Assembly (NCBI GenBank): GCA_022592435.1
Contig: JABYQS010000038.1
Span: 62,001 to 126,000 of the forward strand
DNA length: 64,000 nt
Reading direction: 5' to 3'
DNA from: Cerioporus squamosus
Lineage: Eukaryota > Basidiomycota > Agaricomycetes > Polyporales > Polyporaceae
The translations under genes and the position numbers were made by a program. This document shows, piece after piece, positions 45,230 to 56,000 of the stretch. Position 1 is the first letter of the stretch. Each line of letters starts with the position of its first letter. The notes beneath the pieces are model-generated. The model worked only from the letters and a program-made list of their open reading frames with translations. It was not told the origin of the DNA and searched no databases.

Positions 45230-45440
45230 AGCGGAGGACCGACTTACCCTCGGAGCATTTCACACATGTCATAGAGAACGTCGCCTTCCCCGACCCGCGA
45301 GCTTGTCTCGCCGGGCCTTCTCGCGTTCTCCGTCCCTTCATATGACTGCGGTCACGGTCTGGTGGTACTCCATCGAGGTCGCTGCAGTTTTGCACATCCA
45401 GAAGCCGCACGTGTGCAGTCTTACGAGGAGTTCCAAGCTA
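45230..45440 (+). pseudogene. decayed partial copy of the methyltransferase
   Basis: The stretch from about 45234 reads RTDLPSEHFTHVIENVAF, matching the start of exon 2 of the intact gene (KMDLPSNHFTHVITNFAL), then DPRACLAGPSRVLRPF (intact: DPRALLAESYRILRPS) before a stop. Homology fades near 45440. The first exon is not present. This is the remains of a tandem duplication. Confidence 0.8.
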
Positions 45441-46011
45441 ATATCCTGAAGCTCGGAGCCTGGAGAGTAGTCAGACGTGGTGTTTGCCCAGGACTAGGTC
45501 GGGACATGCGAGTCTTGCACAGGATCGAAGACTGAGTACTGAGAATCAGGGCTTTTGGTAACGTTGACGGAGGATCAAGATGCGTGAGCATGGCAGTCAT
45601 GGTCGATGAGAGGAGGAGGAGGAGAGGACTTGAGTTCTGTTTTTTTTTGCTCGCTGGCAACTTCACAAGATCCAAGAATGGTAATGGAAGCGCCCACCCA
45701 GCTTCTCAGCCCAACGGTCCCGGTCAGGGCCTGGATTGTCCTTCCGTCTCCGACCCAATTCACATAACAACCTCTCAACATTTGTTAGTTCCATGACGGT
45801 GAAGAGGAGCTTCGAGTCTTCGACCAAAACCAGCGCTTCCAGGCGGCGACTGCGCATGCCCACTGCAGACTCCACGACTCTGGTTCATTGTCGACATGAG
45901 TTGGACATGAGGATGCAATCTGTCCTATGATTGAAGAGTGACACCATCATGGGTTTCACAGAGTGACAATACGTCCACACAGCGAGGGACCACCAGGTCT
46001 GTCGGACTCTG
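45441..46011. other. gene-free stretch
   Basis: No coding support. A T9 run lies at about 45641-45649. Confidence 0.4.
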
Positions 46012-47700
46012 TCAGACCTCATGAGCCATCCGCACAGGCTCATCCACATTGTCCTCGAAGAGCACAGAAGGTACTTCGGAAAGGCCGGGTGTCAAGTAAC
46101 CTGTGAGCGTTGGTACTCCTAAGCTCATGGGACTACTGCCAGCGCTCGCCTCCACACGTGCGGCGAGTTCGCTCAGGTCGAGAAGGAAGCGTGAAGTGAC
46201 TATCGAGTTGAGACTGACGTGGGAAGTCACATTCGGTTAGTTCATCCATGCATGGATCATCGGGAGACTCACGCATCTCTGGCCTGCCCGATGTACTCCA
46301 CAACTTCTGCCGTAATCCGCTGCGACGACTATGTTCGAGTCCCGGCAATGAGCGCAGACGATACTAGTAGCGCCAAGCAGCACGAAAGGACGTACCTTTT
46401 CATCCAATGCCCAGACGATCGATGTCATGACGATGGGAAGACTAGACGTTTATGAGTTGAACAACATCCACGGATGCCCTTGAGACATGGATGGACTCAC
46501 ACGAAACACAAAATGCCTGCGTCAATGTCCTTTGTAAGCTGCAGTATAGCCAATCTCGGAGTCCCCAGGGAATAGCGCACCGTTCCTGAGCAGTACCGCT
46601 GGAAGCGTTGACGCGCCCGACTGTGACATATGTGGGCTAGCCTTGCGCAGCGTCCGGCGAGTCTTGCTCCAAGTCAACGCAACCACGATGACCTCAGAAA
46701 GTATTATCGCCGTTCGTGAAACACGTATCACTTCCAACCGTCCATGAGTGGATTCGGACTCGGAGGTGATGTCGTCACGAGGATCGCAAAGCACTCACTA
46801 ACCAGTCAGGTAAGGCGGTGGAGTGCGGCATGCGGGTCGGACTGACACTCACCGGGTAGACAGCACCAGAAAGTCCGTGTCCCAGCTCAAGATTGATTGG
46901 CAGCCGATGAATGCAGGAAGCACCCTTGCGTGAAGCTTCGACAGCATGTACTGAGAGTCCCTTCCGAGTCAGCGTCATCCAGGCGGGCGACCTCAACCGG
47001 ACGCTGTCCACTCACGATGTTTGGGCTGATGAAAGATGTGTTCAAGAGGAAGACTGGGATGGTGAGGATGTATCTGCCTCCTGATAACGCATACGCTCGG
47101 AGAGCGAGGAACACTGCACATGACCACCGAAGATCAGGTGTGGATGATTGCGCACAGATAGTCCGGGCTTACCGGCGCCGCCAGTATATACCACGAGCCT
47201 CAGAATGTTATCGGCGTGCACCATGATGTTGCAGCTGAGGAGTGTCAATGAGTGAAGGCTTCGGGAGCAGAATCTCTCTCGCGTCCAAACCCTCACCTCT
47301 GATGTAATAGTCATCAGTACTAGCTCGCATCATACTATGAAACTGTATGACTCACCTGGTCCTCTTTCTGGTACACAATTGATATGTCGACAATTGCAAC
47401 TATGATCCCGCCATACCGGATGACTGCATACAAAGCACCAATGACATTCGGCTTCCTGCTCCATACGTAGGGCACCTCGCGGAGCAGGTTCAAGCAAGTG
47501 TCGTACAACATTAGTGCTGGATGAGACAATCAGCGAACGCAAGACGTCAACATGCGCACAGAGACTCACCAACGATGGCAAACGAGACGAGCTTCAGGTC
47601 ATAGCTGAAAGCTAACAGTGAGAATGGAAAGGAAGTAATCGACGGAGGCTCACATGAGCGTCGCGTTCAGAACCGGTGTAGTTCTGGTATCTGTAGACAT
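46012..47700 (-). CDS. multi-pass membrane protein, DUF6533-type
   Basis: At least eight small exons on the minus strand begin with ATG 47700 (exon 1 47654-47700) and end at the stop 46012. The N-terminal block YDLKLVSFAIV, LMLYDTCLNLLREVPYVWSR and VIGALYAVIRYGG has the pattern of the DUF6533 domain (LLLYD, EV..VW, RY) seen in basidiomycete seven-helix-like proteins. Later hydrophobic segments are VFLALRAYALSGGRYILTIP, AFIGCQSILSW, AIILSEVIVVALTWSKTRRT and IVMTSIVWALDE; the tail contains SIVTSRFLLDLSELA, another family hallmark, before an acidic cytoplasmic end. Exon joins near 47300 and 46530 are uncertain, so minor damage cannot be excluded. Role unknown in the family; a receptor-like or sensor function is often supposed. 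Confidence 0.7.
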
Positions 47701-48089
47701 GTCGAGCCCTTGAGAGCGATCCTCGCTGGTGGCTTGCTCCTGTAGCTATAAGTCACCGGCACAGGGCGCCTCGGGTTGGCGGGACCTTCCACGGACGCGG
47801 TGCAAGATCAGGATGCGAACCACCCCGCACAGCCGGACTAACCCCACGGTGCGCCAGAAGGCCAAGCCATCCTGCATCCTGCGCGTCCATCTCCAATGCG
47901 GCATCGAATCTTGTTCGAATACAACAGCATCTCATGTGGTGCGCTGAAGGCAGGAACGTTCGCTCAATAACGCTGGCGGCTGTACAATGCAGCTAGACGC
48001 GGTGGGATGCAAGGAACTTCTAACTATCTCCGCAGCACTCTCCCTTCCGAGGTCATGTCGCAGCTGAGAGCAAATATCACTTAGGACCA
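47701..48089. other. intergenic between membrane-protein gene and HET gene
   Basis: No gene visible. It would contain the promoter of the minus-strand membrane-protein gene (start 47700) and the 3' end of the HET gene. Confidence 0.4.
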
Positions 48090-50936
48090 CTAAGTGATCA
48101 TGACCCGCCGAAAGGACCGCTGAGCTTCAATGAACACCTCGTCCGGCGGGCGATCGAACAATTCCGGACACATATCCCTCGGACGAACTCGCTCCGACCA
48201 GTTGCCCAGGTACGCGCGGAACCTATACACGCACTTGAGCGGACCCACTAAGTCCGAGTCTTCCGCATCATCGCCGCGTCCTTCGTCAGGTACCGTCGAG
48301 ACGACGACGACAGGCTGCCTCGCAACGAGCGGTGTCTCCGGAGTCGACGGGAAGATGATCACCGCATCGATCTCGTGTACTCCCTCGCTCGTCAGCTTCC
48401 TCAGGTCCGGCATGACATACAGGGAGCCACTCGAGGAGAGATGCAAGTAGATGCAATCCGGAGAGCGTGTCTCCGTCTCCGAATTGCTCACGACCACCCT
48501 CGGAAACGAGTAGATGGTGAACTCCTGTTGCGTTGTGAGCCCGTCTGGAGCGCACGTCGCCATACCCGCAGCGCGGACGAACTCTTCCTCCATACCGCTG
48601 AACGAGCGCGGGGCCCAGCGGAAGCCCGGGAACGGCAGCCGTACGGGGGCGTGAGAGAGAACAATCGCTGCAGGAATGGTCTGAACCTGCAGAAGGAACA
48701 CCCGCATGCGCGCGTCCTGCCCGGACTCGTCCAGGAGCCGTGCGACATCGACACCCAGCAAGCCCGCCACAGCCACGGTCTCGTCCTGAGGCTTGCTCGT
48801 GGTGCGGCGCATGAGGAGGCCTGCAACCTGGTCGAATGTGTACCGTGCGCTGGACCACGCGCCGCTCGTGTCGTGGAGGAGCAGCTGCAGGCCCGGGGAC
48901 ATCAGGAAGTCGTTCCGGACGGGGCTGAAGATGTTGACGACGCCGTGCGAGTGCGGGAGCACGAGCTCCCAGGAGGCGACGAGCCTGTCGGAGAACTCAA
49001 AAAACAGCTCCTGCGAGAGGAGGGCCTCCTGCAGAGTCCATACTCGCTGGACCCAGGTCGACGTCATGATGCGCAGGTAGTTCTCGTCCATGGACTGGTT
49101 CATGGAACACAGGGTCCGGATCCCGGCGTCGAACACGAGAACCTTGGCTGCGCGTCGGTACGTCTGCGCCATCAGGTGGATGGCCTTCTTCCGGAGGTCT
49201 TCCCTGCTAGGCACGCAGAGCGAGTCGATCCAAAACGCCCCGATGGGCACGAGCTCGCGCGCTGCAGTCGAGATTCGTACCACCTGGCAGGTAGACAGGC
49301 CCTGCTCCGTCGTGCTCCCGAGTCCGTCTGCCCAGACGTGCGAGATCGCGACGTAGCCGCCGTCGACAGCGCGACTGATCTTGAAACTCTTCCCCTCATA
49401 GGTCAGAACTGGGATCTCGTCGTCGAGGAGCAGACCGGAAATGCCGGAGAAGGTGGGGCGAATAAAGTCGCATGAGCATTCCGGCGTGGTGTGCTGCGTT
49501 GTATACCAGGAAGAGTCTATGTCATGTATAGAGCAACGAGCGGGAGTGCACCCTGCATGCTCGTCCTGAGCTCTCCGAACGAATGGCTTCCGTGCGAATG
49601 CGAACGCGAGCAGCGCGAGAGCGTGCGAGTCATGGACGAGTCCGTGGACGGTGAACGGGCACCACCCAGCCTCGATCATCCTGCGCTGGTAGACAAACCG
49701 AGCCACCCCCGAGGATACCTCGCTCCTTCTCGGAAGTCCCCCTGGCAGTAGTTCGTTGTGCGCACCCGCGCGAGCCATCAGCTCCTCTCGGCATATGCCA
49801 TGGAGGGCGATGTACAGCCCGTTCGAGAGCGTCGCGAGGCTGCAGATCATCTCTGCCTCCTCATCTTTGGTGAGCCCAGTGCTTCTGAAGATACCGCGCG
49901 CGTTCTTCCACGGCAGCGCCGCTTCGTCCAGGGCGAGCAGAGCCCGGGTAACGACGTCCTTCGCCCTTCGCGCTCGCGCTGCACGTTCACCTCCCCCAGC
50001 AGACTTCAGGACTCGGATCAGTTCCACGCAGAGAACGCACAGGTTCTGGCAAGTGAGCGCAATAGAGCCGTCCGTCTGGTCCGAGAGGAGGAGGCGTTCG
50101 GGGATGTGCCCGTCTAAAACAGCCTCCAGGACTCCGAAAGAGAGGGCGCTCTGCCAGAGTGCGAGATGTGCTCTCCGAGTCATCTCCGGTTCGTACCGTT
50201 GCCACACGTAGGCACTGAGTGACGGAGAAATAGGGTGTCCGTCGTGCTGTGCGCCGAGCCAGCACATGGGGGGAAAGCATATGAACTCGCTGCTAATCCT
50301 GGAGCGCACCCCTGTTACGCACTCTGGACGTTCGAAATCGATGAAGGCCGTCCTTGTGTCTGTCAAGAGGTGAGCGTGGCTAGCAATTCGCTGCAATTGT
50401 TCGAACTCACGGGATGAGGGTGAGCCAGATTCAAGTGAAGGCAGACCGTCTTGAAGCGTTAGGGTCGACCAAGGCATAGGTGAGACCGACATGAGCTGCC
50501 GACGCTCATCTCGCTCGTTTGTCCAGGCCTGGTAGACGTTGTTCAAGAGTGCAGGAAGCAGTATCGCTTGGCGATGTGATGCAGTGTTGCCACCTACGAG
50601 AAGCAGAGTGTGCAAGACAGTCATAGCGATCCGATGCGCCGTCGTCTGCGGGCCCAAGGTATAGAACCGGACGTCGGTGAGGCTTTCGAGGAGCGTATTG
50701 CGGTTAACGGACGAAGAGAATCGGGTGGATACGTGCACGGACAGGAACTCCCACTCCAGGAGTGCATGAACCAGGTCGGAGAGAGCGGGTGGCGATGTTG
50801 CTCCCGCACGCGGGGGTACATAAGAAGGCGAACGGGAGAACTCGAGCACGTAGGAGTGAACAAGCAACACGCATTCCCTGGTTCGCGACCAGGTCTCAGA
50901 CGGCGAGTACGTAGATGGTGAGTCTTGCTCGATCAT
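48090..50936 (-). CDS. HET-domain (heterokaryon incompatibility-type) protein, 948 aa
   Basis: One uninterrupted minus-strand frame from ATG 50936 to TAG 48090-48092. An upstream in-frame ATG at 50972 exists; 50936 (MIEQDSPSTYSPSETW) is preferred as the more typical N-terminus. The HET domain starts near residue 525: GGYVAISHVWADGLG, then LSTCQ, FWIDSLCVPSREDLRKKAI and YRRAAKVLVFDAG, the three conserved blocks of PF06985. The N-terminal 500 residues are helical and variable, and the C-terminal 300 have no recognised domain. HET proteins mediate non-self recognition and programmed cell death in fungi; in basidiomycetes they form large families with mostly unproven roles. The gene has no introns, unlike its neighbours. 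No stop or frameshift was seen. Confidence 0.88.
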   Translation of the reverse strand: MIEQDSPSTYSPSETWSRTRECVLLVHSYVLEFSRSPSYVPPRAGATSPPALSDLVHALLEWEFLSVHVSTRFSSSVNRNTLLESLTDVRFYTLGPQTTAHRIAMTVLHTLLLVGGNTASHRQAILLPALLNNVYQAWTNERDERRQLMSVSPMPWSTLTLQDGLPSLESGSPSSREFEQLQRIASHAHLLTDTRTAFIDFERPECVTGVRSRISSEFICFPPMCWLGAQHDGHPISPSLSAYVWQRYEPEMTRRAHLALWQSALSFGVLEAVLDGHIPERLLLSDQTDGSIALTCQNLCVLCVELIRVLKSAGGGERAARARRAKDVVTRALLALDEAALPWKNARGIFRSTGLTKDEEAEMICSLATLSNGLYIALHGICREELMARAGAHNELLPGGLPRRSEVSSGVARFVYQRRMIEAGWCPFTVHGLVHDSHALALLAFAFARKPFVRRAQDEHAGCTPARCSIHDIDSSWYTTQHTTPECSCDFIRPTFSGISGLLLDDEIPVLTYEGKSFKISRAVDGGYVAISHVWADGLGSTTEQGLSTCQVVRISTAARELVPIGAFWIDSLCVPSREDLRKKAIHLMAQTYRRAAKVLVFDAGIRTLCSMNQSMDENYLRIMTSTWVQRVWTLQEALLSQELFFEFSDRLVASWELVLPHSHGVVNIFSPVRNDFLMSPGLQLLLHDTSGAWSSARYTFDQVAGLLMRRTTSKPQDETVAVAGLLGVDVARLLDESGQDARMRVFLLQVQTIPAAIVLSHAPVRLPFPGFRWAPRSFSGMEEEFVRAAGMATCAPDGLTTQQEFTIYSFPRVVVSNSETETRSPDCIYLHLSSSGSLYVMPDLRKLTSEGVHEIDAVIIFPSTPETPLVARQPVVVVSTVPDEGRGDDAEDSDLVGPLKCVYRFRAYLGNWSERVRPRDMCPELFDRPPDEVFIEAQRSFRRVMIT

Positions 50937-51217
50937 GGTGACGATTGCACTAACTTGCAGTAGTAGTGTCAAACGATCGATGATGCGGTAGACCTGAAGA
51001 ATGCGGAACGTGCGTCAGAGAACTTTGAAGATTACCCGAGTATGATAACCAAACCGAGTTGTCCTGGTCCCCGCCTGCTGTACACTGTCTCTCTTCCGAT
51101 GCTGTGACAATATTGCCTTCTTCTTCCCTGCACGGCATAGCTCGCTGCAGCGTGAGACCCGCAGGATCAGTAGCACTTTTCATCTGCGTCTCCTCGTACG
51201 GAAGTCAGTAGGCGTGA

Positions 51218-51759
51218 TCAGACCTGTAAGCATAAGGAACGTACCTCAGCGCCAGCCTGTACCCAATCGTGACGTCCACTTCGACGCCCGTGTGCAGCCA
51301 TCCTGTCGATCTCGACAAGGAGAAGGGTGCTGAAAGAGATCTTCTTCCGTAACGCAAAAGGGATCTTATGCCCGTACGCTGTGGTCAGGATCGCTTCTAC
51401 TACTCTTGACAGTACATCATAGTACATACCAGGGCATTCCCAGGACGCGTCGCCAAAAGGCCACGTATGATCGCGCGCCTCATCGTCTTGAGAACCGTCC
51501 TGGAAGCCAGGTTGGGTCCGTTCGAGCCGCGGACGATCTGACCAAGACGTGCATAGGCGGGGCTCGTCCTCGCATCGTCCTGCATCTGAAGCAATGAGGG
51601 GATAGCAGCGACGAATGATGGTCTGGCAAGAGATGCACTGCGTTCGCAGACGCCAATAGAAGTGATACTGCGGCGGGCGGCACGATGTGGTTTGACAGCC
51701 TGAGCGTCCTGGGATGTATTGTATACAATCTGAGCTTGCAACCCGCGAGGAATAACCAT
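51218..51759 (-). CDS. unrecognised minus-strand coding region
   Basis: The frame from ATG 51759 reads like protein (LQAQIVYNTSQDAQAVKPH, ASLARPSFVAAIPSLLQMQD, RTVLKTMRRAIIRGLLATR). After a possible donor near 51430, two continuations are open: one gives ALRKKISFSTLLLVEIDRMA and stops at 51218, the other FSLSRSTGWLHTGVEVDVT. The correct splice could not be chosen, and no family was recognised. It may be a remnant. Confidence 0.3.
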
Positions 51760-52831
51760 GCTCGGCTAGAATAACACGTACGCGCGTAGGCTTTGGTCTA
51801 ACCGTGACAGACCGAGGGATCAACACAGTTCGAGTCAGATGTTGGCAGATGTTGGTGCTTTCATGCCAGTTACCAGGATCGACGGCTCGGAGGGAGGGTT
51901 GAGGGCATAGAATGCATCTTATCGGACTCAGCATCCTCGTTCTGCGGTTGCAATGGTCAGGCATAGGGCGAAATGCGATTGGGAACGACGGTCGGCTGTC
52001 AGCGTGATCTAGCGGAATACGGAGAAGGAAGCTCGAGCTTGAGAGCCATGTGGTGCCGTAGCAGGAGTCTTCCCAACTGTGTACATGTCCGCGAGTTTCG
52101 CAAGGGGCGGTCAGAATTGAAGGACTCGGATTCGGAGAACTCGCGGATGGCTGTGATCATGGCGGTCAACGAGGAGACGGAATAAACTGCTGCCGATGTT
52201 GGCCTGTACGAAAAGCCTGGCAAGAGGAAGAAGGGGGGAAGGGAGGAGGAGGAGGTAATATTTCGGTAGCGAGATAAGGTACAGGCGTCTAAGAAAGTGA
52301 CAGGTACTAAGTCGACGAGATGGAAGGACTTCAACAGTCTTCAAGTAAGTTTAAGCAAGTTCAAGCAAGTTTGTTTTACGGTACTTACCGGGTATCCCGG
52401 GACGGCGGACCGCCCGTCCCGCGCTCTTTGTAGGCCAAAGTACGACGACTGCCATAGCAGGGCCCTCCGGGCAGACCTGGACTACGACAGTGTAAGCAAT
52501 GCTGGCGGGGTTCGTTCAATCAGATGACTATTCGATTCAATATATATCTACATTTACAGGGTATCCAAATCCAGCTGGTGACAACACGCCGAATTCACCT
52601 GCTTGTAACTGCAACTATTAAGCGATAGTCCACCAAGGCTTGCTCTATACTGGTGCACGTGTCTATATATCACAGCAGCCGTGTCGGGCAAGAATCTCTG
52701 CGATGTTGAGCAACAATCCAGAGGCTGGGGCGAGAGATCAGAGGTTGATGTGGGAGGGCTACTTGAGAGGTGTACATAGACTTTTGAGGAAATGTCGGTC
52801 AGCAACAACCAGCAACATAGTAGATTAAACA
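51760..52831. other. gene-free stretch left of the hAT element
   Basis: No supported gene. It contains a purine-rich run (52210-52260), a triple AAGTAAGTTT/AAGCAAGTTC-type repeat (52340-52370) and an imperfect hairpin CGGGACGGCGG / CCGCCCGTCCCG at about 52399-52423. Confidence 0.4.
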
Positions 52832-53030
52832 GATGCAGCTAGTGATGTCCAGAGCCCGGCTCGGCTCGAAAGCCGCGGCCACGGCTCGGCTTCAAGAGCT
52901 ACGGCTCTATAGATCCATGAGCCGGGCTCTCCCAGACGGCTCGAGCCCAGCTCAAGCTCGGCTCGGCCTAAGCCTGAGCCTAAGTAGTGAGCATCGGTAC
53001 AAAGTCTGGTTGTGGTGTTAGTACAAGAGA

Positions 53031-56000
53031 CTACTCCGAGTCTAAGTCGTCAGAATACAAGTCGTCGTTGTCTATATCTGCTACCAGATTATCCCAGCTG
53101 CCAGTCTCGTCGCTGTCACCTTCTGCCACACCTGTACTGGCTGGATCTGGCTGGCTCCAGTCATCCTCCTCCTTCTCGTGCCCCTTCTCCGATGCAACAG
53201 TGACACCCTCACGGAAGAGAAGATCTGTGCGGAACAAGCACTTGAGTCCCTGCAAAGCTTCTACTAGATCTGCCTTGAGGTGATTGCACCGCTTGCTGAT
53301 GGTGATGTCAGCAGATGAGAATGCGCGCTCGCTAGAGACGGACAAAGCCATGACGGCCAGATAGTCCCGGGCCAGTGAGGCCCAGACAGGGTATGTGTGT
53401 GAATGCATCTGGATGCATCAGTATTTCCGGATTTGTCTGAACGTCTGGGCGCGGGCGCCAAACAGCTTCGTCCTCGACTTCGTGCATGCAGACTGTGTAG
53501 CGAGCTTGTCTCTTGCTGTTGTGTCTTGAAACTCGTGAGCAGCACTTTGCTCACCTGCAAGGACCCATCGCGCAGGTTAGATATACGTATTCGACCACCA
53601 ACAAGCTTGGGTGCTGTGGAGGATGTCCGGCAACTATGGGCCCAATCTGGCAGGTCCTGTCCGAACCACGGGCAACAAACCATCGCGACAGGTCTTAGGG
53701 AGCCTTAGGAGGCCGCGAGGCCATTTGCGCGGGGTTATGAGACGTTCCAAGGTATGCTCAGACGTTTTCGAACGTTCTGAACGTCTGAACCGTCTGAAGG
53801 TCTGAAAGCACGTCTGACAGTGTCTGAAACGTCTGCATCAGACGTTTCAGACACCGTCAGACAAATTTGGAATTACTGATGTGAGGTTGCAGATGAGCGG
53901 AGTATGACGGCGAGCCGAGATCATAAGAAACTTACGCCCCAATACTCAATCATTGAGAACTTGTCAAGCCTCTCCACCAATGACAGATATGCGTTGAAGT
54001 CCCGGAGCCATGGCTGCACGTCAGGCTCTTGACGTTCATGAGACTGTGATCCGGGTGTAGGGGAGTCGTCCTCATCGTCCGAGAGCACACGGACGAGGCA
54101 GCCGACTTTTGAAGCTGCAGACTTCCCCCTAGGCTCAGTGGACCGTGCCGGAGCCGTTGCTGCACCAAACATCTCGATATGGCGTGCCTTGTACTGTGAA
54201 CACCCATCTCTACGTTAGTGAATGTCAAAAGGTGAAAGCTAAGGTGAGTGTACGATGTTTTGAGCCCGCTTGCGAGCCTTCTGCGCAAGGGACTCCCCCC
54301 AATGTTTCTGCAGGTGGCGGTCCTTCTGACTGGGATCCAAGACTGAGAGGCGAGTTAGCAAGGACATGCAGATATGTAGAAGAAACGGACATACACATAG
54401 CAAAGGTATATACATCCGAGTTTGACGTCAACTCATAGTACTTGGCAATCTTCGCAAGGCCAGCATTGATTGCTGTCGCAAACGGTGCGTACTTCTCCCG
54501 ACGTACTCGGGAGGACCAGGCCTTATGGAGCGCCTCGAGTGCGGGAAGAGCAAGATGCAGGGTTGGCCCTGTCTCACTCGAGAAGGCTTGTTGCACATTG
54601 TCGGCATGCTAACGTAAAGTTGAGGCTCAGTGTCAAATTGGATGAGTTGTGACGAGAGAACACATACAGCAAGCAGATCGAGGAGGACTTTGACGCGATC
54701 CCATTCAGCTTGCGTTAGCTGAAGGTTGAGGAGCTTCTTGCGCTTCTCGACGTCGGGCTCTCGGGTGCTGATCTCCAGGACGAAGCGGTCAATATGCTGC
54801 TCAGTATGTCAGTAATTGAGTAGATGAGTGAGCGCACATATGTGTACCTTCCTCAACTCCTCAGCTCTCTCCAGCATCACAAAGGTTGACGACCACTGTG
54901 TTGGACTGTCGAGGAGTAGCTGACAAACGGCAGCTTCCTGTACACCATTCTGGATCTGGATCTGCTTGAGTAGCTCCTCGCGCATTGCCGAAGAGCGTGC
55001 CTGTAGATGTAGTACCATGATTGTCATTGAAGGAAGCCCTGCATATGTGGAATACAGTGCGTACCTTCACGCAGATAATCTGTATGATGCCTACAACATC
55101 ACGGTAAGGGCCTGTCGTCTGAGCGAGCTCGACATCCGGTGTAGCCGGATTGTAGTACTTTGACTGAGAATAAGCCTTGAGGAGGGCCTGGGTGGCGAGG
55201 TTGATGATATGGGCCAGGCATCTGCATCTTCATCAGCGATCTCAGCAGTCACAGCTAGAGTGGAGTACTGACCGTACATAGCGCTCTTTGTTGTCGAACG
55301 GTGCACCAGTGGCCTCTTCGACGCGCAGGCCAAATTCTTGCATCATAGTCCCGTTGTTGCTGGCGTTGTCACAGGTGACATACCCAATCTGCAACAAGTA
55401 GTAGTTAGTATGGGCGCACAGTCAGAACAGACCTGAGATTAAAGGAGCAACCTTGTCCACAATGCCGACATGCTGTGCTACACGAAATAGGGCTTGCCCG
55501 AGATGCTTGCCGTGGTGGGCGTTGTTCATGCATACGAAACCAAGCAGGGCTGTCTGCAGCTTCCAGATGCCCGGTGTCTCCTCCTCTATCCAGTGGCCAG
55601 TGACCGCAAAATAACCGTCCGCAGTAAATGCCTGCCAAGCGTCACACATAAGGCTCACGAGTCCCTTGACGACGTCACTCTATAGCGGGATTCAGCATCC
55701 AAATGTGCATGCATACCACCGCGTAAAGACGAGAATTACGTACATTCAGCCGGTTGCGGAGCTTCGTCAAGTTACGTTTGAACATGTCGATTATCTCCCT
55801 CTGGGTTGCTTTGCAATTGGGGATCTTCACACCTTCAGTAGCCCGCGCAGCAATATCAATCATGTTTTTGAATGCCGGGTGCTCAAACGCTTGGACTGGC
55901 TAAAACAGCATCTTCAGTACAAGCACAGTAGAGATGAGCAAGTTGCGTACCTGATCCGTGCTTACGAGCCACTCGATGGCCGCCTCTCGAAAGAGGGCAT

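Noticed and set aside
48375..49475. 366-codon plus-strand gene opposite the HET gene
   Set aside because: Arg/Glu-rich antisense frame; the minus strand carries the recognisable HET motifs.
52399..52423. Hairpin CGGGACGGCGG / CCGCCCGTCCCG as a transposon end
   Set aside because: Only one copy was seen, with an unpaired base and no partner or duplication.
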